A stretch of DNA of 64,000 bases from positions 1,432,018 through 1,496,017 of the forward strand of contig NZ_JACVPI010000001.1 in the NCBI RefSeq assembly GCF_018881965.1. Reading direction: 5' to 3'. Position 1 is the first letter of the stretch; the number at the start of each line of letters is the position of its first letter. Origin of the DNA: Polynucleobacter sp. JS-Polo-80-F4 (GTDB taxonomy: Bacteria; Pseudomonadota; Gammaproteobacteria; Burkholderiales; Burkholderiaceae). Made by a program: the position numbers and the translations under genes. Below the pieces are notes generated by a model that worked only from the letters and a program-made list of their open reading frames with translations, was not told the DNA's origin and did no database searches. Shown in pieces: positions 16,003 to 24,344 of the stretch.

Positions 16003-17025
16003 ATGCAGATTGAAGTACGCCCAACCCTGATAGTTAAAACCCAGTCCGACGGAAAGAGCTCTGTAGACCTGATCTGGCTATCCCAATTGCTCAAGGATAT
16101 TGGCCGGGGCAGTTCTTTAGTGGTCGCCAGTAAAAAATCAGGCACTTCATATAGAGGCGCCTGGGGCAAAGTCAATCAGGTTGAAGATGCCTTGGGTATG
16201 CCTTTGATGATTCGTACCAAAGGCCACGGATCTGAGCTTACGGAATTTGGAACCTTTTTGATTCAGTTTATTGAGGATATGCAGGCAGGATATTTAAAGC
16301 ATGACGCTCAATATCACGAGATTCTGCTAAAAGAAATTAAGAAAATCCAAAAGTCAGAAAGTCTCCGGTGGAAATTTTTCTCTAGTAGTGATTCAGTCAT
16401 TCAAAAGGCGGCTGGAGAAGTGGCTGGAATAGATTTGAAAATTGCCGGCTCAGGAGAGTCTCTAGAGAGACTTTTAAATAATGAAGCGCATATCGCCGGA
16501 TATCACGTCTCCGATCAAAGGAGTTCAAAAGCAATCTACCAGCGCCTCTCAAAAAATGACATTGAAATTTACCCGGTCATGAAGCGAATCCAGGGATTGA
16601 TCGTGAAGAAGGGGAATCCCTTGCAGATTCGCTCGATTGAAGATTTGGTGGACAAAAAAGTCCGCTTCATTAATCGACAGATTGGGTCCGGCACTAGGCT
16701 CTTATTAGATACCTTGCTCATGGAGGAGGGTATTGATCCCTTAGAGATCAATGGTTATCTGGCTGAGGAATTTACACACTCGGCTATTGCCAATGCTATT
16801 TTGGCTGGTAAGGCAGACGTAGGTTTGGGCGTCAAGAATATCGCCCTAGAGAATGGCTTGGGTTTTGTGCCGCTTAAGGATGAAATTTTCTTTGTCGCCA
16901 TGAGCAAAGAGATGGCTGCGCAATCAGAATCATCAAAGCTGATTCGAAAGATACGGAGTACTTCTGGAGAGACCCCGGGATACAAGGCAGTTAGCCTCAA
17001 TCGGCAAATACAAGATTGGCTATAG
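16003..17025 (+). CDS. ModE-like HTH regulator with periplasmic-binding-like domain
   Basis: 340 residues. The N-terminal part (about 1-110) resembles the ModE winged HTH: SVDLIWLSQLLKDIGRGSSL, SGTSYRGAWGKVNQVEDALG, and RTKGHGSELTEFG. The C-terminal part (about 125-340) is a PBP-like domain with IKAG-like turns, IRSIEDLVDKKVRFINRQIG and AGKADVGLGVKNIALENGLG, as in regulators of molybdate or tungstate genes. It should bind DNA and sense an oxyanion or cofactor-related ligand; the ligand is inferred. It lies between tupA (divergent) and modA (same strand, 51 bases on), so it most likely controls both. Confidence 0.85.
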   Translation: MQIEVRPTLIVKTQSDGKSSVDLIWLSQLLKDIGRGSSLVVASKKSGTSYRGAWGKVNQVEDALGMPLMIRTKGHGSELTEFGTFLIQFIEDMQAGYLKHDAQYHEILLKEIKKIQKSESLRWKFFSSSDSVIQKAAGEVAGIDLKIAGSGESLERLLNNEAHIAGYHVSDQRSSKAIYQRLSKNDIEIYPVMKRIQGLIVKKGNPLQIRSIEDLVDKKVRFINRQIGSGTRLLLDTLLMEEGIDPLEINGYLAEEFTHSAIANAILAGKADVGLGVKNIALENGLGFVPLKDEIFFVAMSKEMAAQSESSKLIRKIRSTSGETPGYKAVSLNRQIQDWL

Positions 17026-17076
17026 CTTGTCGGTTGAGACATCAATGGTGAGCATATCCGCTAGAATGCATTTCAT

Positions 17077-17835
17077 ATGACTATACGTCTTGCCACTTTA
17101 TTTACAGCACTTGTATTTTTTTCGGGCGGTGCATTTGCACAGGCTGCCACTGTTGCTGTTGCTGCCAATATGAAAGATGCCTTTGCGGAGATCTTGATGG
17201 CATCTCAATCTTCAGGCAAACCAGAGATGAAAGTAGTCTACGGCTCGTCCGGTAACTTTGCCACGCAAATTATGAATGGGGCACCATTTAGTTTATTTAT
17301 TGCAGCTGATGAGAAATTCCCACTTGAGCTTTTTAATAAGGGCAGAACAATAGATGAGGGCACGGTATATGCCATTGGTAAGTTGGCCATCATCACTAAA
17401 AAATCATCTGGCATTGCTTCCTTAGATAGCAAATCAGATATAGCTAAAGCTATTACTGGGGCGAATAAAGTCGCCATTGCAAAACCTGACCTAGCTCCCT
17501 ACGGTAAGGCAGCGGTGCAGTATTTAAAAGCAGAGGGCCTTTGGGATATCGCTAAAGATAAACTGGTTTATGCCGACAATATTGGGGCGGCCACTACTTA
17601 TGTAGTTAGTGGCGCTGCTGACATTGGCTTTACTGCATTGTCATTGGCCAAGTCACCCGAGGTGGCAAAACAAACCAGCTTTTTGGTGGCCGATGCAAAA
17701 CTATACGAACCTATTAAGCAACGCATGGTTCTTATGAAGGGCGCTCCGCCGCAGGCAGTTGATTTGTATCGCTTTATGCAAAGCCCTCAAGCCAAATTGA
17801 TTCTGCAAAAATATGGCTACACCACTCCTTATTAG
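17077..17835 (+). CDS. modA: Molybdate-binding ABC receptor ModA
   Basis: 252 residues with a signal peptide (about 1-23, GAFAQA). Typical ModA features: TVAVAANMKDAFAEI at the mature start, VVYGSSGNFATQIMNGAPFS, FIAADEKFP, and IAKPDLAPYGKAAVQYL. Ser/Tyr/Asn side chains in these loops coordinate the oxyanion. It should deliver molybdate in the periplasm, but modB and modC are not adjacent. It follows the ModE-like regulator on the same strand. Its stop abuts the stop of the convergent PaiB-like gene. Confidence 0.9.
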   Translation: MTIRLATLFTALVFFSGGAFAQAATVAVAANMKDAFAEILMASQSSGKPEMKVVYGSSGNFATQIMNGAPFSLFIAADEKFPLELFNKGRTIDEGTVYAIGKLAIITKKSSGIASLDSKSDIAKAITGANKVAIAKPDLAPYGKAAVQYLKAEGLWDIAKDKLVYADNIGAATTYVVSGAADIGFTALSLAKSPEVAKQTSFLVADAKLYEPIKQRMVLMKGAPPQAVDLYRFMQSPQAKLILQKYGYTTPY

Positions 17836-18465
17836 CTAGTTCTTGGGTGTCTTCATATATTGAAGCATTTCTTGTAAAGCTTCTTTTGGCGATTGGCGAA
17901 GCTTTTCGACAACCGCATCATAGTCGCCCGCAGGACGGTTTTGACTCAGTTTAAATTTCCCAACTAAGTGCTTGATGTCAATCTCGATGCCAATAATGAC
18001 TTGGAGCATGGTTTGCACATAATCTTCGGGGGCATCTTCAAGTTTCCAGCTTGATTGATAGGTTGGCTCATGAATATTTGTCATTTGTGCGACGTGACTT
18101 CTAAGCCATTGAGGATCTTCGATCAACTTGATGGCACCCTGTGCATGAACTGCAGCATAGTTCCATGTGGGAACCACTTTGCCACTTTCTTTTTTAGATG
18201 GATACCATGAGGGGGTGACATAGGCATTGGGCCCATTAAAGATCGCCGTAACCGATGTATTGCTACTGCTCGCTACTTTGGTAAGCGGATTCATTCTGGC
18301 GACATGTCCGTAAAGCTTGGTTTTGTCAGTACTGAACATCAGCGGTAGATGGTTAATTTCAAAATGGCCATCTAGATTCGCAACGATAGTCGCTAGTGGA
18401 TACTCTGAAATGAGTTGCGCCAATATCTCTGGATCTTCAACTGAAAAATGTTTTGGTAGGTACAT
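17836..18465 (-). CDS. PaiB-type FMN-binding negative regulator
   Basis: 209 residues. The start MYLPKHFSVEDPEILAQLI and the blocks ATIVANLDGHFEINHLPLMF, YVTPSWYPSKKESGKVVPTW, and NYAAVHAQGA with FKLSQNRPAGD near the C terminus match the PaiB family (FMN_bind_2). In Bacillus subtilis PaiB is a negative regulator of sporulation and degradative enzymes; in proteobacteria the family has a flavin-binding split barrel and no proven target. It is monocistronic and its end meets the modA stop directly. Confidence 0.85.
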   Translation of the reverse strand: MYLPKHFSVEDPEILAQLISEYPLATIVANLDGHFEINHLPLMFSTDKTKLYGHVARMNPLTKVASSSNTSVTAIFNGPNAYVTPSWYPSKKESGKVVPTWNYAAVHAQGAIKLIEDPQWLRSHVAQMTNIHEPTYQSSWKLEDAPEDYVQTMLQVIIGIEIDIKHLVGKFKLSQNRPAGDYDAVVEKLRQSPKEALQEMLQYMKTPKN

Positions 18466-18538
18466 GGACTAAATGGATTCAATAGGGTATGAATAAGTAT
18501 CCATTAATCACCCCTTTTTTGTTTTACATCAAGCCCTG

Positions 18539-18557
18539 ATGGGCCTATATGGCCCAT
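18539..18557. repeat. 7-bp inverted repeat upstream of feoA
   Basis: ATGGGCC (18539-18545) and GGCCCAT (18551-18557) are exact reverse complements around TATAT. It lies about 28 bases upstream of the Fur-like box. No T run follows on either strand, so it is not an ordinary terminator; a second regulator site is possible. Confidence 0.45.
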
Positions 18558-18584
18558 TATTGCTAATTAAATACCCCTTTAAAC

Positions 18585-18616
18585 GAATGATATTCATTCT
18601 CATTTGTCGTTATAAT
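18585..18616 (+). promoter_or_regulatory. Fur box and promoter of feoAB
   Basis: GAATGATATTCATTC (18585-18599) has 6-bp matching arms and continues TCATTTG, a good fit to the Fur 7-1-7 pattern. A consensus -10 hexamer TATAAT is at 18611-18616, 31 bases before the feoA ATG. Overlap of the box with the -35 region predicts repression by iron-loaded Fur. Confidence 0.8.
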
Positions 18617-18646
18617 GGCCCCTACACCAGCTAAAAAGCATATTGC

Positions 18647-18892
18647 ATGAATTTAGACCAAGTCGACTTAGGCAGTCTTTATCGCGTTAGTGACATTAAT
18701 GCCCCCAAGGGTGCTCCTCAAATTAAGGGGCAGTTGGAAGATATTGGCTTTTTACCTGGTGAGCAAGTGACCGTATTGCGCAAAGGTCTTTTGGGAAAAG
18801 GGCCTTATATGGTTCGAGTAGGCGCCTCCACTTTTGCTTTACGTCAATCAGAAGCGCGCATGATTATGGTTGAATCTCTCCCGCATGTCTGA
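18647..18892 (+). CDS. feoA: Ferrous iron transport protein A
   Basis: 81 residues, one SH3-like FeoA domain. KGAPQIKGQLEDIGFLPGEQ and VTVLRKGLLGKGPYMVRVG, then STFALRQSEARMIMVE, are the standard FeoA elements. It is a small cytoplasmic partner of FeoB and is needed for ferrous iron uptake. The next gene, feoB, begins at an ATG inside its last codons (8-base overlap), so translation is coupled. A Fur box precedes it. Confidence 0.93.
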   Translation: MNLDQVDLGSLYRVSDINAPKGAPQIKGQLEDIGFLPGEQVTVLRKGLLGKGPYMVRVGASTFALRQSEARMIMVESLPHV

Positions 18893-20798
18893 ATCTAAGG
18901 TTCACTTTTATTCGAACGAGCCACTCGTTGCGTTATTGGGTAACCCCAATTGCGGTAAAACTGCTTTATTCAATTTACTCACTGGTAGTCGTCAAAAGGT
19001 AGCGAATTACTCTGGCGTCACTGTTGAGCGTAAAGAGGGGCGTTTAGCTCTCGAGTCCGGTAAAAACATTCGCGTTCTCGATTTACCGGGTGCATACAGT
19101 CTTTATCCACGATCGCTCGATGAAAAAGTTACTTGCAATGTATTGCTTGGCAGGGCTGAAGGAGAGAAGCGTCCCGACTTGGTGATCTGCATATTAAGTG
19201 CCATGAATTTACGCCGCAACCTGCGCTTGGTATTGGCTGCAAAGCGTCTCGGCTTACCCTGTATTGTGGTGTTGAATATGTTGGATATCGCCAAGCGCCA
19301 AGGTCTGCAGATCGATACTGCCGCCTTATCTAACGAGCTCGGGTTGCCAGTACTCACTAGCATTGGTATTCAATCTAATGGTGCTGATGAGATCAAAGAG
19401 TTTTTATCCAATCTGGATTGGCGCAATTTGAATGGCTTGCGCACAGGCACAAGCGATGCCACTCTTGAGAATGTTGCTGCTCATATTGCTCATACAGAAA
19501 CCGATAACATTCAAGTCCAAAGAATTCTGCAAAGCCTCAAGCTCGATCGCATTATTCCTGATCAATTAAGCGATCGATTAGATGCAGTGCTATTGCACCC
19601 AGTATTTGGTCCGATTATTTTGGTGGTGCTACTCTTTTGCATATTCCAAGCAGTCTTTAGTTGGGCAACAGTGCCCATGGATCTGATTAAGAGTGCAGTG
19701 GAATACCTTGGTGGTCAGATCGTTGAGTTTTTGCCTAATGGTTGGTTGCGTAGCTTGCTAATCAATGGCATTTTGGCGGGCTTGGGTGGCGTGGTGATTT
19801 TCTTGCCGCAAATTTTGATTCTGTTTTTCTTTATTTTGCTGCTTGAAGAATCTGGTTATCTTCCAAGGGCTGCATATTTACTAGATAGGGTGATGGGATC
19901 AGTAGGACTCTCTGGTAGATCCTTTATTCCGCTGCTGTCTAGTTTTGCTTGCGCCATCCCTGGGATCATGGCCACTAGAAGCATTTCAAATGCTCGTGAT
20001 CGCATGGTGACGATTTTGATTGCGCCCATGATGACGTGTTCCGCGCGACTTCCTGTTTATGCCTTGCTGATTTCTGCGTTTATTCCAGAACAAAAGCTAT
20101 GGGCTGGTATTGATTTGCAAGGTCTCGTATTGTTCTTGCTCTATCTGGCGGGAATTTTGGGCGCCATGGTAGTTGCTTGGATTCTGAAGCGCTTTACTAG
20201 TGAGCAATTCAAGATGAATGCGCTGATGATGGAGTTGCCTAGCTATCACTTGCCACGCCTGGGTAACTTGGCTATCAGTCTGTGGCAAAGAGCAGAAATA
20301 TTTTTACGTCGGGTTGGTGGAATTATTTTGCTGATGACAATTGGCTTATGGGTACTGTCTAGTTTTCCATTTCCGCCTGAAGGAGCTACGGGATCGCCGA
20401 TTGAATATAGCTTTGCCGGAATGATTGGTCAGGCCTTAGCCCATGTGTTCTCGCCTATCGGCTTTAATTGGCAAATCAGCATTGCTTTAGTGCCTGGTAT
20501 GGCAGCTCGCGAAGTGGTGGTGAGCTCTTTAGCAACGGTTTATGCGTTATCGAGCTCTGGCGTAGATGCGGCTGATGCACTGATTCCATTGATTTCTAGT
20601 GGATGGTCTTTGGCAACCGCACTTTCTTTGCTAGCTTGGTTTGTATTTGCACCGCAGTGTCTGTCTACTATTGCAGCAGTCAAGCGCGAGACTGGGGGCT
20701 GGAAAATCCCAGTCATCATGCTGAGTTATTTATTTGGCTTAGCCTATCTGGCTGCCTTCATTACCTATCAAATAGCTAGCGCCCTTGGCTTAGCTTAA
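18885..20798 (+). CDS. feoB: Ferrous iron transporter FeoB
   Basis: 637 residues from the ATG at 18885, which overlaps feoA; this is shorter than the E. coli protein (773) but normal for betaproteobacteria. The N-terminal G domain has GNPNCGKT (residues 19-26), a switch region, DLPGAYSLYP and the NMLD G4 motif. The membrane part carries two Gate motifs: SSFACAIPGIMATRSI with MMTCSARLPVYALLI, and ALVPGMAAREVVVSSLATVY. It imports Fe(II) across the inner membrane. No feoC follows. Regulation by Fur is expected from the upstream box. Confidence 0.95.
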   Translation: MSESKVHFYSNEPLVALLGNPNCGKTALFNLLTGSRQKVANYSGVTVERKEGRLALESGKNIRVLDLPGAYSLYPRSLDEKVTCNVLLGRAEGEKRPDLVICILSAMNLRRNLRLVLAAKRLGLPCIVVLNMLDIAKRQGLQIDTAALSNELGLPVLTSIGIQSNGADEIKEFLSNLDWRNLNGLRTGTSDATLENVAAHIAHTETDNIQVQRILQSLKLDRIIPDQLSDRLDAVLLHPVFGPIILVVLLFCIFQAVFSWATVPMDLIKSAVEYLGGQIVEFLPNGWLRSLLINGILAGLGGVVIFLPQILILFFFILLLEESGYLPRAAYLLDRVMGSVGLSGRSFIPLLSSFACAIPGIMATRSISNARDRMVTILIAPMMTCSARLPVYALLISAFIPEQKLWAGIDLQGLVLFLLYLAGILGAMVVAWILKRFTSEQFKMNALMMELPSYHLPRLGNLAISLWQRAEIFLRRVGGIILLMTIGLWVLSSFPFPPEGATGSPIEYSFAGMIGQALAHVFSPIGFNWQISIALVPGMAAREVVVSSLATVYALSSSGVDAADALIPLISSGWSLATALSLLAWFVFAPQCLSTIAAVKRETGGWKIPVIMLSYLFGLAYLAAFITYQIASALGLA

Positions 20799-20878
20799 TT
20801 GCTTCTGATTTGCCGTAAAGCAGACATTTGTAATTTGAGATACATTCTTAAGCATTCATTCATTAAGAGGGTGCCCCA

Positions 20879-21271
20879 GTGCGCTTTAAGTCCTTTTTCT
20901 TCGCCTTGCCGATCTTGTTTTGCGCTGCATTTAGCCACTTAGCTAGCGCACAGTCAGGTGAGAACACCTATAAGCAAGTCTGCGCAAATTGTCATGGCGC
21001 AGGCGTTCTGAATGCTCCTAAATTTGGCGATAAAGCCAAATGGAAGCCATTGATTGCTGAGGGCCAAGTAGAGCTTACTGGACATGCATATTTTGGTGTG
21101 CGAGCAATGCCCCCTAAGGGCGGCAACCCCAACCTTAGCATCGAAGGTTTTGCAGATGCTTTGGTTTATATGGTGAATAACTCAGGTGGTAATTGGAAGT
21201 CGCCAGATGCTAAAACAATCGCTGCTATTAATAAAGAAGTCGAAGCACGTAAAGCAGGTTTGAAAAAATAA
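20879..21271 (+). CDS. Periplasmic c-type cytochrome (class I, c5-like)
   Basis: 130 residues from a GTG at 20879. A signal peptide (about 1-24, HLASAQ) precedes one haem site, Cys35-Ala-Asn-Cys38-His39. Met in RAMPPKGGNP is the likely sixth ligand. The GxxLNAPKFGDKAKW block after the haem site is typical of cytochrome c5-like proteins. It should carry electrons in the periplasm, for example towards a terminal oxidase; no oxidase genes are adjacent. It stands alone, 80 bases after feoB. Confidence 0.88.
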   Translation: MRFKSFFFALPILFCAAFSHLASAQSGENTYKQVCANCHGAGVLNAPKFGDKAKWKPLIAEGQVELTGHAYFGVRAMPPKGGNPNLSIEGFADALVYMVNNSGGNWKSPDAKTIAAINKEVEARKAGLKK

Positions 21272-21416
21272 CCACCCTTGCATGTACTCAACTTGAGGTA
21301 ATGAGATTGGTGAGGCTATCTTTGCGTTGGAAGTGATTGAGAAATCGATTGGATGTTCATGTTGGCTTTTGAGTGAGCACGTCAAGAAATCCTAATCCTT
21401 GTTAAACTCACGCATC

Positions 21417-22214
21417 ATGCAGATGCAAGCTCATCCCCTGAAGAAAGCGCTTATTAAGGGGTTGCTACTAACTACGCTCATTCTTTCGCCATCTGTCAGC
21501 ATGGCAATACTGCAAGATGAAATTCAGGTTTACGACGATGAAATTAATGCCAAGGGAGAAGCTAGTCTTGAGGTGCATTTAAACAGTACTCCCAGAGGCA
21601 TTCAAAGCCCCTCCTACCCAGGTGAGGTGATGAGCAATAATGGGGTGCGGGTGACCCCAGAGTTTGCTTATGGCTTAGGCCATGACCTCGAAGCAGGTTT
21701 GTACATCTCTTATGTGAACTATGACAATAAGTTTCAATATGCGGCAACGAAAATACGCATGAAATGGTTGCCAATTCGCGAAGATAAGGGTGACTCTTTT
21801 TTCGCAGGCGCAAATCTAGAGTTGTCTAACGTACAACCTCAGTTTGATGAATCCCGATATAACAGTGAAGTACGTTTCATTATCGGAAAGCATTTTGATG
21901 AGTGGCTTTTCTCATTTAATCCCATTGTGGATATGCCGCTCTCCCAACCCTATGTGCACCAGTCACCTTATTTCTCCACGGCAACACGTTTATCTAGGGA
22001 GGTAACTCCTGAATTGGCTCTTGGGGTGGAGTATTACTCCAACCTGAATCAACTTGGTCAGCCTATTAACTATCAAAATACACAGCAACTGGGTTTCTTG
22101 ATGATGTACTACGATGGCAAACCACTTTCGTTTCAGGCTGGAGTAGGCAAAGGCTTTTCTAACAGCACAGATTCATTAACGCTTAAAGCGATCTTTTCCA
22201 TTCCATTAAATTAG
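21417..22214 (+). CDS. Putative outer-membrane beta-barrel protein
   Basis: 265 residues from ATG at 21417; an ATG two codons on and a TTG six codons upstream are alternatives, and no strong ribosome site separates them. A signal peptide (ending SVSMA) precedes a mature part of alternating-polarity strands with many Tyr, Phe and Asn residues, such as LEAGLYISYVNYDNKF and ALGVEYYSNLNQLGQ, and a C terminus LTLKAIFSIPLN consistent with a last strand. I do not recognise a family beyond a generic barrel. Substrate and function unknown. Confidence 0.6.
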   Translation: MQMQAHPLKKALIKGLLLTTLILSPSVSMAILQDEIQVYDDEINAKGEASLEVHLNSTPRGIQSPSYPGEVMSNNGVRVTPEFAYGLGHDLEAGLYISYVNYDNKFQYAATKIRMKWLPIREDKGDSFFAGANLELSNVQPQFDESRYNSEVRFIIGKHFDEWLFSFNPIVDMPLSQPYVHQSPYFSTATRLSREVTPELALGVEYYSNLNQLGQPINYQNTQQLGFLMMYYDGKPLSFQAGVGKGFSNSTDSLTLKAIFSIPLN

Positions 22215-22225
22215 AGTCATCTGCC

Positions 22226-23227
22226 TTAGTCAGGCTTGATGTTGGCGTCTTTAATGACCTTGCTCCACATATTCATCTCTCGTGTAATCCGTTTGCTGGA
22301 ATCTGCAGGCGAAAGGTAGTTCACATAAACACCAGCCGCTAGCATCCGCTCTTGAACGTCAGGACGTTGCAAGATGATCTTAATGTCTGCACTAAGCTTG
22401 TCGATGATTGGTTTAGGTGTTCCTGCAGGCGCCAAAATACCAAACATACTCACTACATCAAAGTTCGGTAAGCCAGTGGCTTCAGTGACTGTGGGTACAT
22501 CAGGCAATTGGCTAATACGCTTTGCAGTTGTCACTGCAAGAGGTCTTAACTGACCAGACTGAATAAATTGCAATGCTGCAGGAACGGTCTCAGACATAGT
22601 CAAGACCTGGCCACCGACTAAATCAGTCATAGCAGGACCACTACCTTTGTATGGTACATGCAATAAATCTAAGCCAAGCTGGTAGCGAAACATTTCCATA
22701 GCAAGGCGTTGCGGGGCTCCGGCACCAGATGAGGCAAAGGTCAGTTTGCCTGGATTTGCTTTTGCATAGGCAATGAACTCTTTCATGTTCTTTACAGGAA
22801 CTGAAGGATTTACTACAAATACCAGCGGCACTACGCCAACTACATCAACCGGTGTGAAATCTTTTTCTAAGTTGTATCGGATCTTGTCTTTATCAAGATT
22901 GGCATTTATGGAGTGCGATGTGAGCGCACCCATTAATAAGGTGTAGCCATCAGCCGGAGACTTTGCAACCATGTCAGCGCCGATATTGCCACTATCTCCA
23001 GCGCGATTGTCTGGAATTACTTGTTGATTCAGTGATTTGGATAGTTCTTGCGCCATGATGCGCCCAATGACATCTGTTGCTCCACCCGGTGGATAGGGAA
23101 TGACCAGCTTAATGGGCTTGTCAGGGTAGCTTTTGATGGCGGCCGCATTAGTTTGGGCAAGCAGCGGGGCGCTGATTAAGCTGCTGCAAAGGAGTAGGCC
23201 TAGGCCTTTAATAATGTGTTGTCTCAT
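22226..23227 (-). CDS. Bug family TTT-type solute receptor
   Basis: 333 residues with a signal peptide (ending LLAQT). Bug hallmarks: KPIKLVIPYPPGGATDVIGR, DNRAGDSGNIGADMVAKSPA, DGYTLLMGALTSHSINANL, and HVPYKGSGPAMTDLVGGQV. It should bind a small organic acid in the periplasm. No membrane subunits are adjacent. Its stop is 11 bases from the convergent barrel gene, and it is divergent from SemiSWEET. The ligand cannot be predicted. Confidence 0.9.
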   Translation of the reverse strand: MRQHIIKGLGLLLCSSLISAPLLAQTNAAAIKSYPDKPIKLVIPYPPGGATDVIGRIMAQELSKSLNQQVIPDNRAGDSGNIGADMVAKSPADGYTLLMGALTSHSINANLDKDKIRYNLEKDFTPVDVVGVVPLVFVVNPSVPVKNMKEFIAYAKANPGKLTFASSGAGAPQRLAMEMFRYQLGLDLLHVPYKGSGPAMTDLVGGQVLTMSETVPAALQFIQSGQLRPLAVTTAKRISQLPDVPTVTEATGLPNFDVVSMFGILAPAGTPKPIIDKLSADIKIILQRPDVQERMLAAGVYVNYLSPADSSKRITREMNMWSKVIKDANIKPD

Positions 23228-23333
23228 TTTGTATTTTTAGTGGTGAGTTGAGTTACGATTTTCTATTATCTACAGTAATAAAATTCATGCGCTGCGTCAA
23301 TGATTTGGCAATTTCCCTAACTACAATCGATAA

Positions 23334-23612
23334 ATGACTCTAGAGCCCCACCACATCGAAATTATTGGCTATTGCGCTGCTTTTTTGACCACGATTGCCT
23401 TTTTGCCCCAGGCGATACAGTCCTGGCGATCCAGGGATCTCTCTGGAATTTCCTTGGGGATGTATTCCCTGTTTACGGCAGGAGTTGGTTTGTGGCTGGT
23501 TTATGGCCTCGTTATCGAAAAGTGGCCCCTCATCTTAGCCAATGCTCTCACCTTTGCCTTAGCACTTAGCATCCTGTTATTGAAATTGCGTCATACTTCT
23601 AGAAAACAGTAA
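23334..23612 (+). CDS. SemiSWEET-type three-helix transporter
   Basis: 92 residues with three membrane helices (about 9-29, 40-60, 66-86), the exact size of a SemiSWEET half-transporter. The first helix carries TTIAFLPQAIQSWRSRD, the PQ-loop proline-glutamine. The known members dimerise to move sugars across the inner membrane; the substrate here is not known. The fumarylpyruvate hydrolase gene follows 39 bases on. Confidence 0.85.
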   Translation: MTLEPHHIEIIGYCAAFLTTIAFLPQAIQSWRSRDLSGISLGMYSLFTAGVGLWLVYGLVIEKWPLILANALTFALALSILLLKLRHTSRKQ

Positions 23613-23651
23613 TAGTGTATTTACTTATCAAAATTCATAGAAAGGTTTTTT

Positions 23652-24344
23652 ATGTCTTCAGCATTTGTGATTGATCCACCAGCAGTTATTTCGCTGCCGG
23701 TAACCGGCGATAGCCGTCGCTTTGCCGTTAATCGCATTTACTGCGTGGGACGTAACTATGCAGATCATGCGCGTGAGATGGGTCATGATCCCGATCGTGA
23801 GCCGCCATTCTTTTTTATGAAGCCCGCTAATTCGATTGTCACGGATGGTAAAGATATGGCATACCCAAATCTATCTAGCGATGTACATCACGAAATTGAA
23901 ATGGTTGTTGCGATTGGTAAGGGTGGTGCAAATATTGCTGCTGATAAGGCTCTAGATCATGTCTATGGTTATGGGGTGGGTTTAGATATGACTAGACGTG
24001 ATCTTCAGGGTGAAGCGAAAAAGATGGGACGTCCTTGGGATACAGGCAAGGCGTTTGATCAATCTGCACCCTGTGGTGAGATTACTCCAGTGGCTCAATG
24101 TGGTCATCCTGCTAAGGGCGCCGTTAAGCTATTAGTGAATGGGGAAGTTCGTCAAGAGGGCGACCTCAATCAGTTGATCTGGAATGTTCCAGACACAATC
24201 GCTTATCTATCAACCTTATTTACCTTAGAGCCGGGTGATTTGATTTTCTCGGGCACTCCAGCAGGAGTGGGTCCTGTGAAAAAGGGTGACGTACTTGAAG
24301 GTAGCGTTGCTGGCTTACCAAACTTAAAGACCAAAATTAGCTAA
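23652..24344 (+). CDS. FAH family hydrolase, fumarylpyruvate hydrolase type
   Basis: 230 residues, the compact FAH form without an N-terminal extension or signal. Motifs: YCVGRNYADHAREMG, EPPFFFMKPANSI, the metal-binding HHEIEMVVAIGKGG, GLDMTRRDLQ, and GDLIFSGTPAGVGPV. This close set matches fumarylpyruvate hydrolases of gentisate/salicylate breakdown (NagK type), which split fumarylpyruvate to fumarate and pyruvate. No other gentisate gene is in the window, so the substrate is a family inference. The next gene starts right after its stop. Confidence 0.85.
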   Translation: MSSAFVIDPPAVISLPVTGDSRRFAVNRIYCVGRNYADHAREMGHDPDREPPFFFMKPANSIVTDGKDMAYPNLSSDVHHEIEMVVAIGKGGANIAADKALDHVYGYGVGLDMTRRDLQGEAKKMGRPWDTGKAFDQSAPCGEITPVAQCGHPAKGAVKLLVNGEVRQEGDLNQLIWNVPDTIAYLSTLFTLEPGDLIFSGTPAGVGPVKKGDVLEGSVAGLPNLKTKIS

